DNA of 64,000 nt from Novosphingobium silvae (GCF_009856825.1 NZ_WVTD01000009.1:62001-126000); one strand, 5' to 3'; shown: positions 46,423 to 55,313, counted from the stretch's first letter. Numbers and translations: made by a program. Notes: generated by a model not told the origin, from the letters alone.

Positions 46423-47769
46423 ATGACCAGCATGCGTTTCCTCCATCCGGCTGCGCCTGCGGCTGGGCGAGTACCCAGGCCGCTGCCAAAGGTGAGAGTT
46501 ACTCACTTCGTGCCGCTAGCAATGTTTTTCGCGCTGGTATGCACTCCCGGTTTTACGAGCGTCGGCCCTGTGAACATGTCAGTTGGGATGTTTCCAATTG
46601 TTCTTTACGGGTACTCGGCAGCAGCGCGCGAAGCTTACAACAGCCTAATGCCTGGCGCGAGGCAGGTCCTAACGTTCATTCTAGGTGTGATTCTTGCTAT
46701 CTGCGGGTGGAACTTTGTTACGGCATTCGGCGCTGAGGAGTTCATTCGAGTTTTCCGGCCAATCTACGGACATGCGAGTGGCCTCGCGATCGTCATAGCC
46801 ATTTTGGCGCTTTCACGTTCGATGGACGGAGCCAAAAAGGCCCGAGTGATGTGTTTGATCATCATGGCGGTGTCTCTTGGCTCTACGGTCTTGATCGCAC
46901 CACGTTCGTACAACGATCGCTACCCAGGCTTTTTCAAGCACCCCAATCAGCTTGGCCTCATCGCAGCCATGGCAACTCTATACTTTTTTTGTGAGATGAT
47001 GTCTGCTCGCGGCCGTCAACGCCTTTGGCTTGCCTTGGGCCTTGTCCTGTCCGCGTATGCAATGCTGTTGAGCGGATCCAAAACCAACCTTCTTATCGTC
47101 GCCGCACTTTGCGTCTGCTCTGTCCCCCTCCTCGCTTTTCAACGTTTGAACATACGAGCTGCCCTGAATGAAACGTACCGTAACCTGATCGTCGCAGGCG
47201 GGATGCTTTTTATTGGGGGCATGGCACTATCGCTAACGAGCGAGCGAGCCTTCAATGTTCTTAGTACCCTCCTTTCCGGGGAGCAAGAAGTCGAACAATA
47301 TCATTCGATTAACTCTCGCGACCATCTTTGGGAGGAGTCTTGGCAACAAGGAACGGCTCACCCGCTGACCGGCGTAGGCTCCGGCCAGCTTATGCTCGAT
47401 GGCACGGAGCATTCGCATAACGTTCTCTTAGACGCTCTTCGCACGACAGGCTTCCCAGGATTAGGCCTCACTCTTCTTTTTATCTTCGCAATTTTGTTCT
47501 ATGCTTTAGGTGCATATAAGGCCGCGAGAGCGCTTCAGCGACAATCAGGCTCCAGGCAATTCGTCTCGGAGGTGAGGGGCTCGCTCGTAGGCTCCCTGCT
47601 AGCGCTCATGTCGTACATCCTTGCCAACCAGATGAGCGACTCTTTCGGCCCCACAACGATACCCTTTTTCTACATGTACTTGGGTTTCTCGCTCACGTTC
47701 TTTTTGCCTGCTGAGCCCGGAACCAGCTTCGTGCGAGCATGTCGATCTGACACGCTGCCGCAGCGATAA
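46423..47769 (+). CDS. O-antigen ligase/polymerase-type membrane protein (Wzy/WaaL family)
   Basis: 448 residues with about ten to twelve membrane helices. F-K-H-P-N-Q-L-G-L and H-S-H-N-V-L-L-D-A-L-R-T-T-G, the latter in or after the large periplasmic loop, are typical of PF04932-type ligases and polymerases of surface glycans. It joins or polymerises undecaprenyl-linked sugars at the periplasmic face. The codon use is more AT-rich than the flanking core genes, a sign of transfer. A possible promoter TTGACG near 46,302 lies upstream. Confidence 0.85.
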   Translation: MTSMRFLHPAAPAAGRVPRPLPKVRVTHFVPLAMFFALVCTPGFTSVGPVNMSVGMFPIVLYGYSAAAREAYNSLMPGARQVLTFILGVILAICGWNFVTAFGAEEFIRVFRPIYGHASGLAIVIAILALSRSMDGAKKARVMCLIIMAVSLGSTVLIAPRSYNDRYPGFFKHPNQLGLIAAMATLYFFCEMMSARGRQRLWLALGLVLSAYAMLLSGSKTNLLIVAALCVCSVPLLAFQRLNIRAALNETYRNLIVAGGMLFIGGMALSLTSERAFNVLSTLLSGEQEVEQYHSINSRDHLWEESWQQGTAHPLTGVGSGQLMLDGTEHSHNVLLDALRTTGFPGLGLTLLFIFAILFYALGAYKAARALQRQSGSRQFVSEVRGSLVGSLLALMSYILANQMSDSFGPTTIPFFYMYLGFSLTFFLPAEPGTSFVRACRSDTLPQR

Positions 47770-47850
47770 GGTCCTTTCTCACCCCTGAAGTCGAAGGCTA
47801 TGCATCACCATCTCTGGTCGGCAAGCTGAAAACTGGCAAAGGAAGCTTTC

Positions 47851-49029
47851 GTGATAACTCCTCTGACCACCATCTCCGCCAGCTACCTAGACTTGCTAGC
47901 AGTCTGGCGCCGGCAAATCCAAAGCGTCGTGGATGACCGTGCTCAAGTGGTTTGCATGGATGAAGGCTCCTTTCATGAGTTGAAGGATGAGCCAGACATA
48001 GATGCGTCTCTCGCGGCAACGTCACTCCTCAACGCGAGCAATCGGCGAGCATTTTGGATCCGTCGTTTATCAGTTCTGCGGTCCGCCTTTGATCTTCAAG
48101 GGAGCGTACTTCATTCAGATTCGGATGCCTTCTGGCTGAAAAATCCTCTTCACCTTACGTCGAGGGCCGATCTGGTCATTTCAATTGAACACGGACTTCC
48201 AAAACATATAACCAAGCGCCGTGGCTTTGTAGTATGCTGCGGCTTCTTTTCACTACAGAAGAATAACGCCACAACTGCCTTCGTTGACGCATGGCAAGCG
48301 GCGTGCAGCCGCACTGCAGATGATCAGATATCTATCAACACTCTTATTGACAAATCGATTACCAATTGGGGTTCAACCGAGGTCGAGGGGCAGACATGTC
48401 ACACAGCCGTGGCTGACTTCGGCAAAGGTCCCTTCAGAATTCTCGCCCTCAGCAATAATCTGATCACTCGCGAACATGCTTTTGACGTACCATCGTCGAG
48501 CTACGTGGCGCACCCGTTTTTGGAGCGGCGTTTTCACAGCGCTTTCGTTGCACTGTACTCCAAGCTCGTCGTCGATGGAACTCTGCGCGACTTCAAGGTC
48601 ACGGAAAATTTCGCCGGCATGAAACGGAGGGACTGGGCGACATACTGCTGCTATCAGCAACTTGGATCTCAGATCCCAAGGGAGTGCCTTGCTCACGCCG
48701 GGTACCTGGCGACCCTCGCGCAGGATTTCGAAGCTGCAGCTGGGTATTTTGCCCAATTGCAGCACCTTGAGGGGGATGCATTGGTCGATTTGTATGACCT
48801 CCAGATTAGAAGAGGTCAGGAGAAGGATGCGCTGAATACGCTTGGGGAGATAGCAAGATCTAGCAAGCTGTCCGACACCCAGCTAAATAAGATTATCAGG
48901 CATATGGCTCGAAAGCCGCATCCAACAGGATCTGCACTCGTAGCAATCGCTTTGAGACGGTATAGTCGGCCAACCAGGCTATATGAAGGCGTGCGGCGAT
49001 TGTATCTGCAAGCGCGTGGCGCACTTTGA
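47851..49029 (+). CDS. Glycosyltransferase-like protein, nucleotide-diphospho-sugar transferase fold
   Basis: 392 residues, GTG start with AAAGGAAG upstream. The N-terminal part has L-H-S-D-S-D-A-F-W-L-K with the metal-binding D-S-D at 90-92, and the R-R-G-F-V-V-C-C-G-F-F-S segment, as in the GT77-type family (PF03407). The last ~130 residues look like TPR-type helical repeats (Y-L-A-T-L-A-Q-D-F-E-A-A-A-G-Y-F). Acceptor unknown; probably surface-glycan synthesis. AT-rich compared with core genes. Confidence 0.75.
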   Translation: MITPLTTISASYLDLLAVWRRQIQSVVDDRAQVVCMDEGSFHELKDEPDIDASLAATSLLNASNRRAFWIRRLSVLRSAFDLQGSVLHSDSDAFWLKNPLHLTSRADLVISIEHGLPKHITKRRGFVVCCGFFSLQKNNATTAFVDAWQAACSRTADDQISINTLIDKSITNWGSTEVEGQTCHTAVADFGKGPFRILALSNNLITREHAFDVPSSSYVAHPFLERRFHSAFVALYSKLVVDGTLRDFKVTENFAGMKRRDWATYCCYQQLGSQIPRECLAHAGYLATLAQDFEAAAGYFAQLQHLEGDALVDLYDLQIRRGQEKDALNTLGEIARSSKLSDTQLNKIIRHMARKPHPTGSALVAIALRRYSRPTRLYEGVRRLYLQARGAL

Positions 49030-49131
49030 TTTTTAATGGTGATGGGGGAGGTGAGCGCCACTCATCAGCCTACGCCTGCCTAGATACACTGTAGGCATGG
49101 TTTTCAATAGCACGAAATGGAAGGACGAACA

Positions 49132-49278
49132 GTGTCGGACAACAGAAAGCCTGGGCGTTTAGCAAAAAGCATCTATGCGCTCACGGCCCTTTCGCTGCTC
49201 TTCTACTATGCATGGCTTCTATATAGCGTCTTCTCACCTCGTTGGCCGCATCCGCCGCTACATCCCGGCGCTTACTGA
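49132..49278 (+). CDS. 48-residue single-helix membrane protein
   Basis: GTG start with GGAAGGA about seven bases before it; an in-frame ATG five codons upstream (49117) lacks such a site. Basic N-terminus (S-D-N-R-K-P-G-R-L-A-K), then a helix A-L-T-A-L-S-L-L-F-Y-Y-A-W-L-L-Y and a Pro/His-rich end. No family recognised. It sits between two glycosyltransferase genes. Confidence 0.5.
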   Translation: MSDNRKPGRLAKSIYALTALSLLFYYAWLLYSVFSPRWPHPPLHPGAY

Positions 49279-49381
49279 AGGAATTGTGGCCGACCCAAGC
49301 GCCAAAACGTTACCGGGTATTTCGAGGCACTTCAATCGATTATAGGGCGCTTCAATCCTAAGCTCGGTAGAAGAGGTATAT

Positions 49382-50224
49382 TCAGCGACCGCGCGTCGCT
49401 CGCAAATGTATATCTCGCCACAAGCCTATATTAGCCCACAGACCTCTGGCCCAATGCTTAAGTCGGCGGGAAAACTGCTTATATTGCCCGCGCTTTGCCT
49501 TTGTTTGAAGCTCCGAGGCATCCAAGACAGGATGCATGATCAAGTTCAGGATTTTTCCTTCAATCAATTCGCTATTGATCGGCCAGTCAAACCTGTATGA
49601 TGACTTTTGGTACACAGTTCCCAAAGCGTTTAGATCAGTCGCCTTCAAGTGCCGTTCTGACGCCAGATAGGCAACAACAGCTTCATCGTTTAACCAGAGA
49701 TCATGTTGAACATCAAAGGTGGAGGCGAGCTGCCGGCGCGCCGCTTCGAGTTGGTCGATCGCACCTGAGGACATCCGTGACACAGGGAAGAAGAAGTGTG
49801 ATACCTTGCGGTCGTGAAGTACTTTTGAACGATACCACCACCATGATGGGGGCGCGGGCCCAAAATCTGCTATGATGCAAGGCGCATCCTCCAGAGCCTT
49901 GAACCGATCAAAGAACTCAGAAGCCCGCCGGAAAGAGAACAGGACATCATACTCAACCATCCAGAAGAAGCGGATTTCTGGATATTGCTTCCGCGCCGCA
50001 TAGAATCCATAGTCGCCGCATCGCCAGCCAAAATCGTCGCTAACATAGAGCCCGAGTTGACGATAAACAGCCGCATTGACTCGTACACATTCGACATCCC
50101 GGAAGCCTTCGGGATCGGTCGTATCGTCATACAGAACGACGACCCGTTCTTCGCAGGTTTGCGCTAAGAAGTTCAACCGCTCTCGAACGAAGGGCGTGTC
50201 CCTGTGAGTTCGAAAGAGGATCAT
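49382..50224 (-). CDS. Putative GT-A-fold glycosyltransferase-like protein
   Basis: 280 residues. It begins M-I-L-F-R-T-H-R-D and reaches W-M-V-E-Y-D-V-L-F-S, where E-Y-D-V could act like the DxD motif of GT-A enzymes. Many aromatic residues (P-S-W-W-W-Y-R-S-K) follow. I recognise no exact family. The start at ATG 50224 is the first ATG; a GTG at 50269 is possible. Transcribed toward the left, opposite to the ligase gene. Function in surface-glycan synthesis is inferred from neighbours. Confidence 0.55.
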   Translation of the reverse strand: MILFRTHRDTPFVRERLNFLAQTCEERVVVLYDDTTDPEGFRDVECVRVNAAVYRQLGLYVSDDFGWRCGDYGFYAARKQYPEIRFFWMVEYDVLFSFRRASEFFDRFKALEDAPCIIADFGPAPPSWWWYRSKVLHDRKVSHFFFPVSRMSSGAIDQLEAARRQLASTFDVQHDLWLNDEAVVAYLASERHLKATDLNALGTVYQKSSYRFDWPINSELIEGKILNLIMHPVLDASELQTKAKRGQYKQFSRRLKHWARGLWANIGLWRDIHLRATRGR

Positions 50225-50598
50225 GGTTCGACTACTCAAAGTGCCCCCTTTTTGGTGCTTCCACAGCACCTAACGATATCTCGGTCAGAAAGCCAAATCG
50301 CAAGCCATCCGCATAGTGGACTGACTAACTTCGCTCTTGCACCTTCTGGCTTTGTCGGTAACCAAACAGGCCTCAATAGAACGGACGGGTTGCATGCGAG
50401 AAAATATCTCACGCCGAGAGCGCGTTGCACGGCTAGCACTGTTGGCCGTAGCGAGCGCCCTCACGGTCGCGTACACATGTGAACTTATATCGGTTTGTTC
50501 TCAGGACAGGCCGCATAAACAGGAGTTTCGCAACCTTTGATGCGGAACAACCAGCCGATGAGAGCAACACGCAGATCTTTTCTGCGGCTTCCCGGGGA
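50225..50598. other. Region between two minus-strand glycan genes
   Basis: No clear gene of ordinary size. On the plus strand a 48-codon frame (50394-50540) could encode a single-helix protein and is listed separately. Nothing else supported. Confidence 0.4.
50394..50540 (+). CDS. Possible 48-residue single-helix membrane protein
   Basis: ATG start with a weak GGACGGG before it. Basic N-terminus R-E-N-I-S-R-R-E-R-V-A-R, then L-A-L-L-A-V-A-S-A-L-T-V-A-Y, and a short tail with Cys. Same length and plan as the 48-residue protein at 49132-49278, though the sequences are not clearly related. Low certainty. Confidence 0.35.
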   Translation: MRENISRRERVARLALLAVASALTVAYTCELISVCSQDRPHKQEFRNL

Positions 50599-51748
50599 TT
50601 AGCTAGCAAGAGCTTTTGGCCTATTGAGTAATTTCTGGACTGGCCGATCGAAGAACACAGTTGCCACATATGAGAATGGTAGAATAACCATCAAGTATAC
50701 AAAGAACTTAACCGGCGTAGTCGCGGATATTGCTGTAAGCGGGAAGTGTAGCGCCCCAAGCAGTGGAAAGTGCAAGATATAGACCGCATATGACAGGTTT
50801 CCTGCCATCTCCATCACATGACTCGCGCCGCCGCTGAACGGCTGCACTTGAGCACCTAGATATATTAGGCAGGGGAATACCAAGGCCACGCTAGCCATGT
50901 CGTACATGAAGTTGAGGCCAAGGCGTTGCAACCGGCGCCAGGAGTATTCCCGCCAGGCTCACTGCTATAAGGGTCGCACTTACGCCGCCAAGCGCTCGCA
51001 TATCAACGTTCCGCAGCCTGAACAGCAGAACGCCGAAGAAGAATGGAAAGGTTACACGCGCCAAACCGAATTGTAAGCTTGAGTACTTGTTGCCCACCTC
51101 AACGCTATCGAACGAGAAGCCAATTGCGACCATAGCCAAGCCGGAAATGGCAATGATAGTGATCAGCAGGGTATTGCTTAGTTTTCTAACAATCGCGGCA
51201 TAAACAAAATTAGCTATCAGCTCAAAAAACAGAGACCAGACTACAGGGTTAACACCGAAGGCCTCAAATGATTGTGTCCGAGGACTGGGCAGAGTTGCCG
51301 CTGTGAATGGGAACGTGATTATTGCGTCATGAAGAAGTGCGGGATCACTTTTCCAGAATGCCCTCAATGTCTCAATGCTAAGACCAAGTGTAGCACCGAG
51401 CACCACCAGGGGCATCAATCTCTTGAGGCGCTTTACGACGAAGTCCCCAAGATGCATTTTTGAACGTAGTTTATCCTCATAAGCGTAAGCGATAACAAAG
51501 CCACTTAGCATAAAAAAGAAATCTACAGCCAGATATCCGTGCTTAAATAAATTACCTGGAAGCATATCTTTTCGATGAAAAAATATGACTGCTATCGCCG
51601 CCACACCCCGCAATGCATCCAGGAATACGAAACGGTGACCATGAACCCGGAATGGTAGATTAGTTCGATCTGCAGCGTTGGATGCTGCGCCTGATGCGTT
51701 GAAAAGTGCAAACATCTGCCAGTCTCGTGTTCGGCGGTTAGCGTTCAT
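50599..51748 (-). pseudogene. Acyltransferase-3 family O-acyltransferase, frameshifted
   Basis: Two frames together make one protein. The first (from about 51748) carries the family start F-V-F-L-D-A-L-R-G-V-A-A-I-A-V with H-R in F-F-H-R-K and several membrane helices; it runs off into a stop at 50891. The second (50599-50931) resumes with R-L-G-L-N-F-M-Y-D-M-A-S-V and ends the typical C-terminal helices. The break is a one-base shift near 50,925-50,935 (GTTGCAACGCC). The intact enzyme would O-acetylate a sugar of the surface glycan. It may be a true mutation, phase variation or a sequencing error. Confidence 0.8.
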
Positions 51749-51820
51749 GCTGTAGTGTACAGCAAAGCGCCTAATCATGGTACCTGAGCGCATACCTCCA
51801 CTGAGAGCGCTACGAACGGC

Positions 51821-52690
51821 TTACTGCGAAGCTTTCCGCATTGCCTTGCGCCTCCTCTTCCAAGGGTGCCAAATCGAAAGAATCGCGACCTGCCTTGCTG
51901 TGGCATACAAGCGATGGATCCGTTCGTTGATGATATGAATTCCGGAACCCCGCACGATGCCATCCAGTCGGGTGGTGTAATGATCTTTGAACAGGTGATA
52001 GTGAGCCGAGTGAGCGTCTTTCGCCTTCGTGGACGCATTGTATCTCAGCCCAAGATCCGCCTCGCTTCCAACCAGTCGGTGTGGGTGCAGATGACGTATG
52101 GGATCAATCGCCAGGGTGAATGCAACCGGACCGGTCAGCCTCACAACCCCAGCCTTCCCGATACCATCGCGCCAAGGCCCATATTTGTCGATGTTCTTGC
52201 TTACGTCAGTTATCACCTTCCTAAGGAAAGGATGGCGAGGTCGGCAGATTATGTGCCACTGCTGAAACTCTCCAGCAGGGATGGAGCTTAACGCCTTGTG
52301 CATGCCGTATGACTCGTGAGCTTGGCCCTTGCCGTTGCGCCAGTTAGCCAACACAAACTCATCATCTGACTTGATTACGTCGTCTAGCGGCGCGGTACAG
52401 AAGCTTTTGATATCCAGATAGACGCCCCCAACCTGGAACATGAGCATATATTTAAAGAAGTCCGCGCGAGCCGCTCCGTAACCAGGATTGATACTTAAGT
52501 ACCTATCCAGAACAGATACATCAAAGTTGTCAGTAAGAAACCTCACGATATCTACATCGTCGTAGAACCTATATTCCCAGTCCGGGTTCATCTTCTTTGT
52601 CTGCGTTTCAGATTCTGATAGCTCTTTAGGAAGATCCCTGCTGTGATATGTCTGATGGATAATCTTGGGAATCTTGTTAGACTGGGTCAA
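51821..52690 (-). CDS. GT32-type (OCH1-like) glycosyltransferase
   Basis: 289 residues. Start P-K-I-I-H-Q-T-Y and the donor-site segment A-R-A-D-F-F-K-Y-M-L with G-G-V-Y-L-D-I-K-S (Asp93) identify the Gly_transf_sug family (PF04488-like). The DxD motif reads D-I-K, as in a known subgroup. Likely transfers a hexose during capsule or O-antigen assembly. AT-rich relative to core genes; last gene of the glycan group before the prophage. Confidence 0.85.
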   Translation of the reverse strand: MTQSNKIPKIIHQTYHSRDLPKELSESETQTKKMNPDWEYRFYDDVDIVRFLTDNFDVSVLDRYLSINPGYGAARADFFKYMLMFQVGGVYLDIKSFCTAPLDDVIKSDDEFVLANWRNGKGQAHESYGMHKALSSIPAGEFQQWHIICRPRHPFLRKVITDVSKNIDKYGPWRDGIGKAGVVRLTGPVAFTLAIDPIRHLHPHRLVGSEADLGLRYNASTKAKDAHSAHYHLFKDHYTTRLDGIVRGSGIHIINERIHRLYATARQVAILSIWHPWKRRRKAMRKASQ

Positions 52691-52934
52691 GACAATCGCA
52701 CCTTCATGATCATCACTTCTGACGCGAGTCTACCCTCAGCTTGTTCTTCTGTCCACGCACAGAGCACGCTCCGATGATTTCTCCCGGGAATACGGCATAA
52801 TTTGATCAGTCGGCTGCCCTCATAGCGGAGGCACCGAATGTCTTTGGGTGCCGCAATCTCTCGGGTGCAGGCGCGTCTCTGGCATTTTGACGCAGTCAAG
52901 CGGCCTGAATTTTCTTACAGGGTAGAAAGGTCTT
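52691..52934. other. Boundary between glycan genes and prophage lysis cassette
   Basis: No gene supported. GGTAGAA (52921-52927) and TTCTACC (52933-52939) form a perfect seven-pair hairpin at the end of the lysis cassette, without a T-run. This is the most likely place for the left prophage end, but no attachment repeat can be shown because the other end is outside the window. Confidence 0.4.
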
Positions 52935-53303
52935 CTACCTGGTAGGGCATACCAGCTTTTCCATGTCGGTCCGCTCATAGAACCGGCACAGGCGAAGGCC
53001 CGCATCCCGTACCCGGTCGCCCCATGCCTCGATCGCCGAGTTGTAACGAGCGTCCGCGCTCGGGTCCGTGAGGATCGCGGCGGTCGGCTTGGGCTTGTCT
53101 TCCGTAACTGCGATCAAGTCCGCGGCCGGGGGAAAGGTCGGCGCGGTCGTCTTGCATGCTGCAAGTGCGAATAAGATTAGGACCGATGATCGCTTTGCCC
53201 TACAAAGCGCCCGAGGGGACGGAAAACGATTTCCCGTTGCGTTCCCGGGGGCAGGTGTCAGGTCGGCGGCGACTCCCAACTCGCTTGCTGGCCTGATACT
53301 CAT
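52935..53303 (-). CDS. Rz1-like outer-membrane spanin lipoprotein
   Basis: 122 residues. A hydrophobic stretch L-I-L-F-A-L-A-A-C ends in a lipobox with Cys50; the n-region before it is unusually long. Partner of the inner-membrane spanin encoded just upstream. Its ATG at 53301-53303 overlaps that gene's stop, and GGGAG lies eight bases before it. Together they fuse inner and outer membranes at lysis. Confidence 0.7.
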   Translation of the reverse strand: MSIRPASELGVAADLTPAPGNATGNRFPSPRALCRAKRSSVLILFALAACKTTAPTFPPAADLIAVTEDKPKPTAAILTDPSADARYNSAIEAWGDRVRDAGLRLCRFYERTDMEKLVCPTR

Positions 53304-53710
53304 CAGCATCTCTCCCGATAAGCCGCCATCTTCGCCAGCTCGGCCGCGCTGTAGGCCTGCCGCATCCTCACGCAGTTCAACGCCACTGCGGTCGGCGCCA
53401 GTGTCGACCGTGCTTCAGGGGCCTTGGCCTGTTCCATCGCCTCGGCCTTGGCGATTGCCGCGTCCCTCTGATCACGGAGGCGCTGGTTCTCGAATGCGTC
53501 CGTCACACGCTCCTCGGCCGCCTTCTCCAATGCGGGTGCGGCGGCGGCTTTCACCTCCGCTTCATGTCTCTCGATTACCTTCGCATCGCGATGAACGAGC
53601 CACACCCACACCACCGCGACGGCGCCCGCCGCCAACGCCCCACAAATGGCAGCTCGGCGAAAAGGCTTGGCTATGTCCAGGCGGCCAAGAAGCATCGCCA
53701 AACCGCTCAT
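53303..53710 (-). CDS. Rz-like inner-membrane spanin
   Basis: 135 residues: one N-terminal membrane helix (about 20-38) followed by a long charged coiled coil (A-E-V-K-A-A-A-A-P-A-L-E-K-A-A-E-E-R) and a C-terminal Cys. This matches phage Rz i-spanins. Overlaps the holin-like gene by four bases and the Rz1 gene by one. Confidence 0.7.
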   Translation of the reverse strand: MSGLAMLLGRLDIAKPFRRAAICGALAAGAVAVVWVWLVHRDAKVIERHEAEVKAAAAPALEKAAEERVTDAFENQRLRDQRDAAIAKAEAMEQAKAPEARSTLAPTAVALNCVRMRQAYSAAELAKMAAYRERC

Positions 53711-54003
53711 CCTGCCAACTCCGACTTCGCGGACGGCGACCCGGTCGCCTCGATCGCGCGCGCGGCCGCCACGTTGCGGTCCTTGATAGCCACTGCCGCC
53801 GCAGTGCCGCCGGCCACCACCGCCAGCCCGCCAGGGAAGGCGAGGCAGTAGGCGGTGATGTCGAATTCGCGCGCGCGGCCGATCACTTCCCAGCCGACGA
53901 ACACGTTGGCGCAGACGACATAGGCCATTCCGCCCACGAACCCGACGAGCCGGTTGAGCTCGATCTGGTTTCCCGCGCCCCGCAGTACGGTAGTCCAGCT
54001 CAC
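53707..54003 (-). CDS. Small two-helix phage membrane protein (holin candidate)
   Basis: 98 residues. Two membrane helices (about 19-40 and 50-70) and a basic, Ala-rich cytoplasmic end. Overlaps the endolysin stop and the spanin start by four bases each, so it is translated as part of the lysis cassette. The holin role is inferred from position and topology. Confidence 0.6.
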   Translation of the reverse strand: MSWTTVLRGAGNQIELNRLVGFVGGMAYVVCANVFVGWEVIGRAREFDITAYCLAFPGGLAVVAGGTAAAVAIKDRNVAAARAIEATGSPSAKSELAG

Positions 54004-54599
54004 GCGTAGTCCCCCGCCTGGTAGATCGCCGCCTCGCGCGCGCGGCGGGCCTTCAGCCCCGCCATCGGCTTGCCGTCGTTGTAGATCCAGCGGCCGAACT
54101 GCTCGAGCACGCCGGAATGATCGCCGGCCTTGTGCCTGGCGAGCAGCGTCGAGGTCGCAAAGGCATTGAGGCCGACGTTGTAAGCGAATGACACCAGGGC
54201 ATCGAACTGCTGCTGCACGGTGGGGGCATCACCCAGCTTCGCCTCCACGCCCGCCTCGAAGCGCCGCAGATCGGCAAGGAAGCGCGCTTCCGCCTGCGCC
54301 TGTGTCCATACCGTGCCCCGCTTGATGTCGGGGCCCGTGCTGCCGAACCCGATCGTCCATGGGTTCCCATCCTTGCTGCCCGGGTCTGGGTAGGCGACGA
54401 GCTTGCAACCTTCCTCCTGCTTCATCGCCCTGATCCCGGCAGGCGACACGTCGTAGCGGCCGTCGGCCGGCACCGACAGCTCGCCACCGCCGTCGGCCAG
54501 CACGAGCGCGCTGTTGATGAGGTCCACGTCCGCCTGGGACAGCTTGCCGTTCATCAGGCGGATGGCATCGAAAAGGGGCTTGGGGTTCTTCAGGGGCAT
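54000..54599 (-). CDS. Phage lysozyme, GH24 muramidase
   Basis: 199 residues, start ATG 54597-54599 with AAAGGAGG upstream. The T4-lysozyme triad is Glu63 (K-Q-E-E-G-C), Asp72 (Y-P-D-P) and Thr82 (W-T-I-G-F-G). N-terminal ~50 residues are an extra helical segment. No signal peptide, so it needs a holin. Degrades peptidoglycan at the end of the lytic cycle. Confidence 0.93.
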   Translation of the reverse strand: MPLKNPKPLFDAIRLMNGKLSQADVDLINSALVLADGGGELSVPADGRYDVSPAGIRAMKQEEGCKLVAYPDPGSKDGNPWTIGFGSTGPDIKRGTVWTQAQAEARFLADLRRFEAGVEAKLGDAPTVQQQFDALVSFAYNVGLNAFATSTLLARHKAGDHSGVLEQFGRWIYNDGKPMAGLKARRAREAAIYQAGDYA

Positions 54600-54682
54600 A
54601 GGTCCTCCTTTCCGCAGGCACTGCGCTTGCGGATGGCGTTCGGGTGAAGGTGTGTGAGTGTCGTCCGGCGCGGGGCGCCGGT

Positions 54683-55078
54683 TCAGGTCTCGCGCTTCGC
54701 GCGGTCTGCGATGCGCTCGGCAGCGAGGATGGTCTGGGCGCGGTCCCGAGCCTCGGAATAGCCTTGCTGGCGCGCCTCTAGCTGCATCACCTTGGCTTCT
54801 GCCTCGGCGTGCTTGTGCTGGCATTCCGCCAGCTGCTCGCGCAGATCGAGGATCTCGCCCTCCGCGCGGTCAAGGCGGCCGGAAACCCGGGCCAGCTCGG
54901 CACGCAACTGGTCGATCACGAAGCGCGTGTCGGCGTCGAGCCGGTCGGCCCGCTTGTCCATCCGCCCGCCGACATACTCGAAAGCCCACTTGATGATGCC
55001 GAATCCTCCACCGGCGGCGGCTCCTGCACCCAGCCATGCAGGCAGCGTGTGCGGGATCATGGAAAGGAAGCCGTTCAT
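54683..55078 (-). CDS. Phage membrane-anchored coiled-coil protein
   Basis: 131 residues. Start M-N-G-F-L-S-M-I-P-H, a Gly-rich membrane helix (about 10-32), then a long coiled coil (R-L-D-A-D-T-R-F-V-I-D-Q-L-R-A-E-L, E-I-L-D-L-R-E-Q-L). Lies just upstream of the endolysin. Could be a second holin or an anti-holin; not assigned. Confidence 0.6.
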   Translation of the reverse strand: MNGFLSMIPHTLPAWLGAGAAAGGGFGIIKWAFEYVGGRMDKRADRLDADTRFVIDQLRAELARVSGRLDRAEGEILDLREQLAECQHKHAEAEAKVMQLEARQQGYSEARDRAQTILAAERIADRAKRET

Positions 55079-55160
55079 AGCAATTCCGGCATGATCTGCT
55101 GGATGGTGTCCATCTCGTACCTTACATGTTGTTGAACAGAGCACTGGCTGGTACTGCCAA

Positions 55161-55183
55161 GGTCCTCTCAATTAGAGGCTACC
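55161..55183 (+). promoter_or_regulatory. Hairpin covering the ribosome-binding site of mini-gene A
   Basis: GGT-CCTCT (55161-55168), loop CAATT, then AGAGG-CT-ACC (55174-55183). The AGAGG strand is the likely Shine-Dalgarno sequence six bases before the GTG at 55185, so the fold would hold translation down until opened. Confidence 0.45.
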
Positions 55184-55184
55184 C

Positions 55185-55313
55185 GTGGCTATATTCCCGA
55201 CCTTGTACAAAGCGCTCAAAGACCTTCTCTGCTGGCCGTGGAGGTGCGCGTACGGCAACCTTGAATGCGACCCTGACCATCGATGCCGGGACTGCGTTCG
55301 CATGAATCTTTAG
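55185..55313 (+). CDS. Cys4 mini-protein A (first of three paralogues)
   Basis: 42 residues from a GTG start. N-terminal amphipathic part M-A-I-F-P-T-L-Y-K-A-L-K-D-L-L, then P-W-R-C-A-Y-G-N-L-E-C, and C-x5-C-x2-C. Cys at residues 21, 28, 34 and 37 (and one at 16). The four shared Cys could bind zinc. Same plan as the two genes that follow. On the strand opposite to the surrounding phage genes. No described family recognised. Confidence 0.6.
   Translation: MAIFPTLYKALKDLLCWPWRCAYGNLECDPDHRCRDCVRMNL

Noticed and set aside
50885..50940. Programmed ribosomal frameshift in the acyltransferase
   Set aside because: No slippery heptamer followed by a stable structure was seen; mutation or sequencing error is simpler.
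52838..52945. 35-codon plus-strand frame with GGAGG before its ATG
   Set aside because: No Cys pattern like the mini-genes, no helix, overlaps the end of the Rz1 gene; probably chance.
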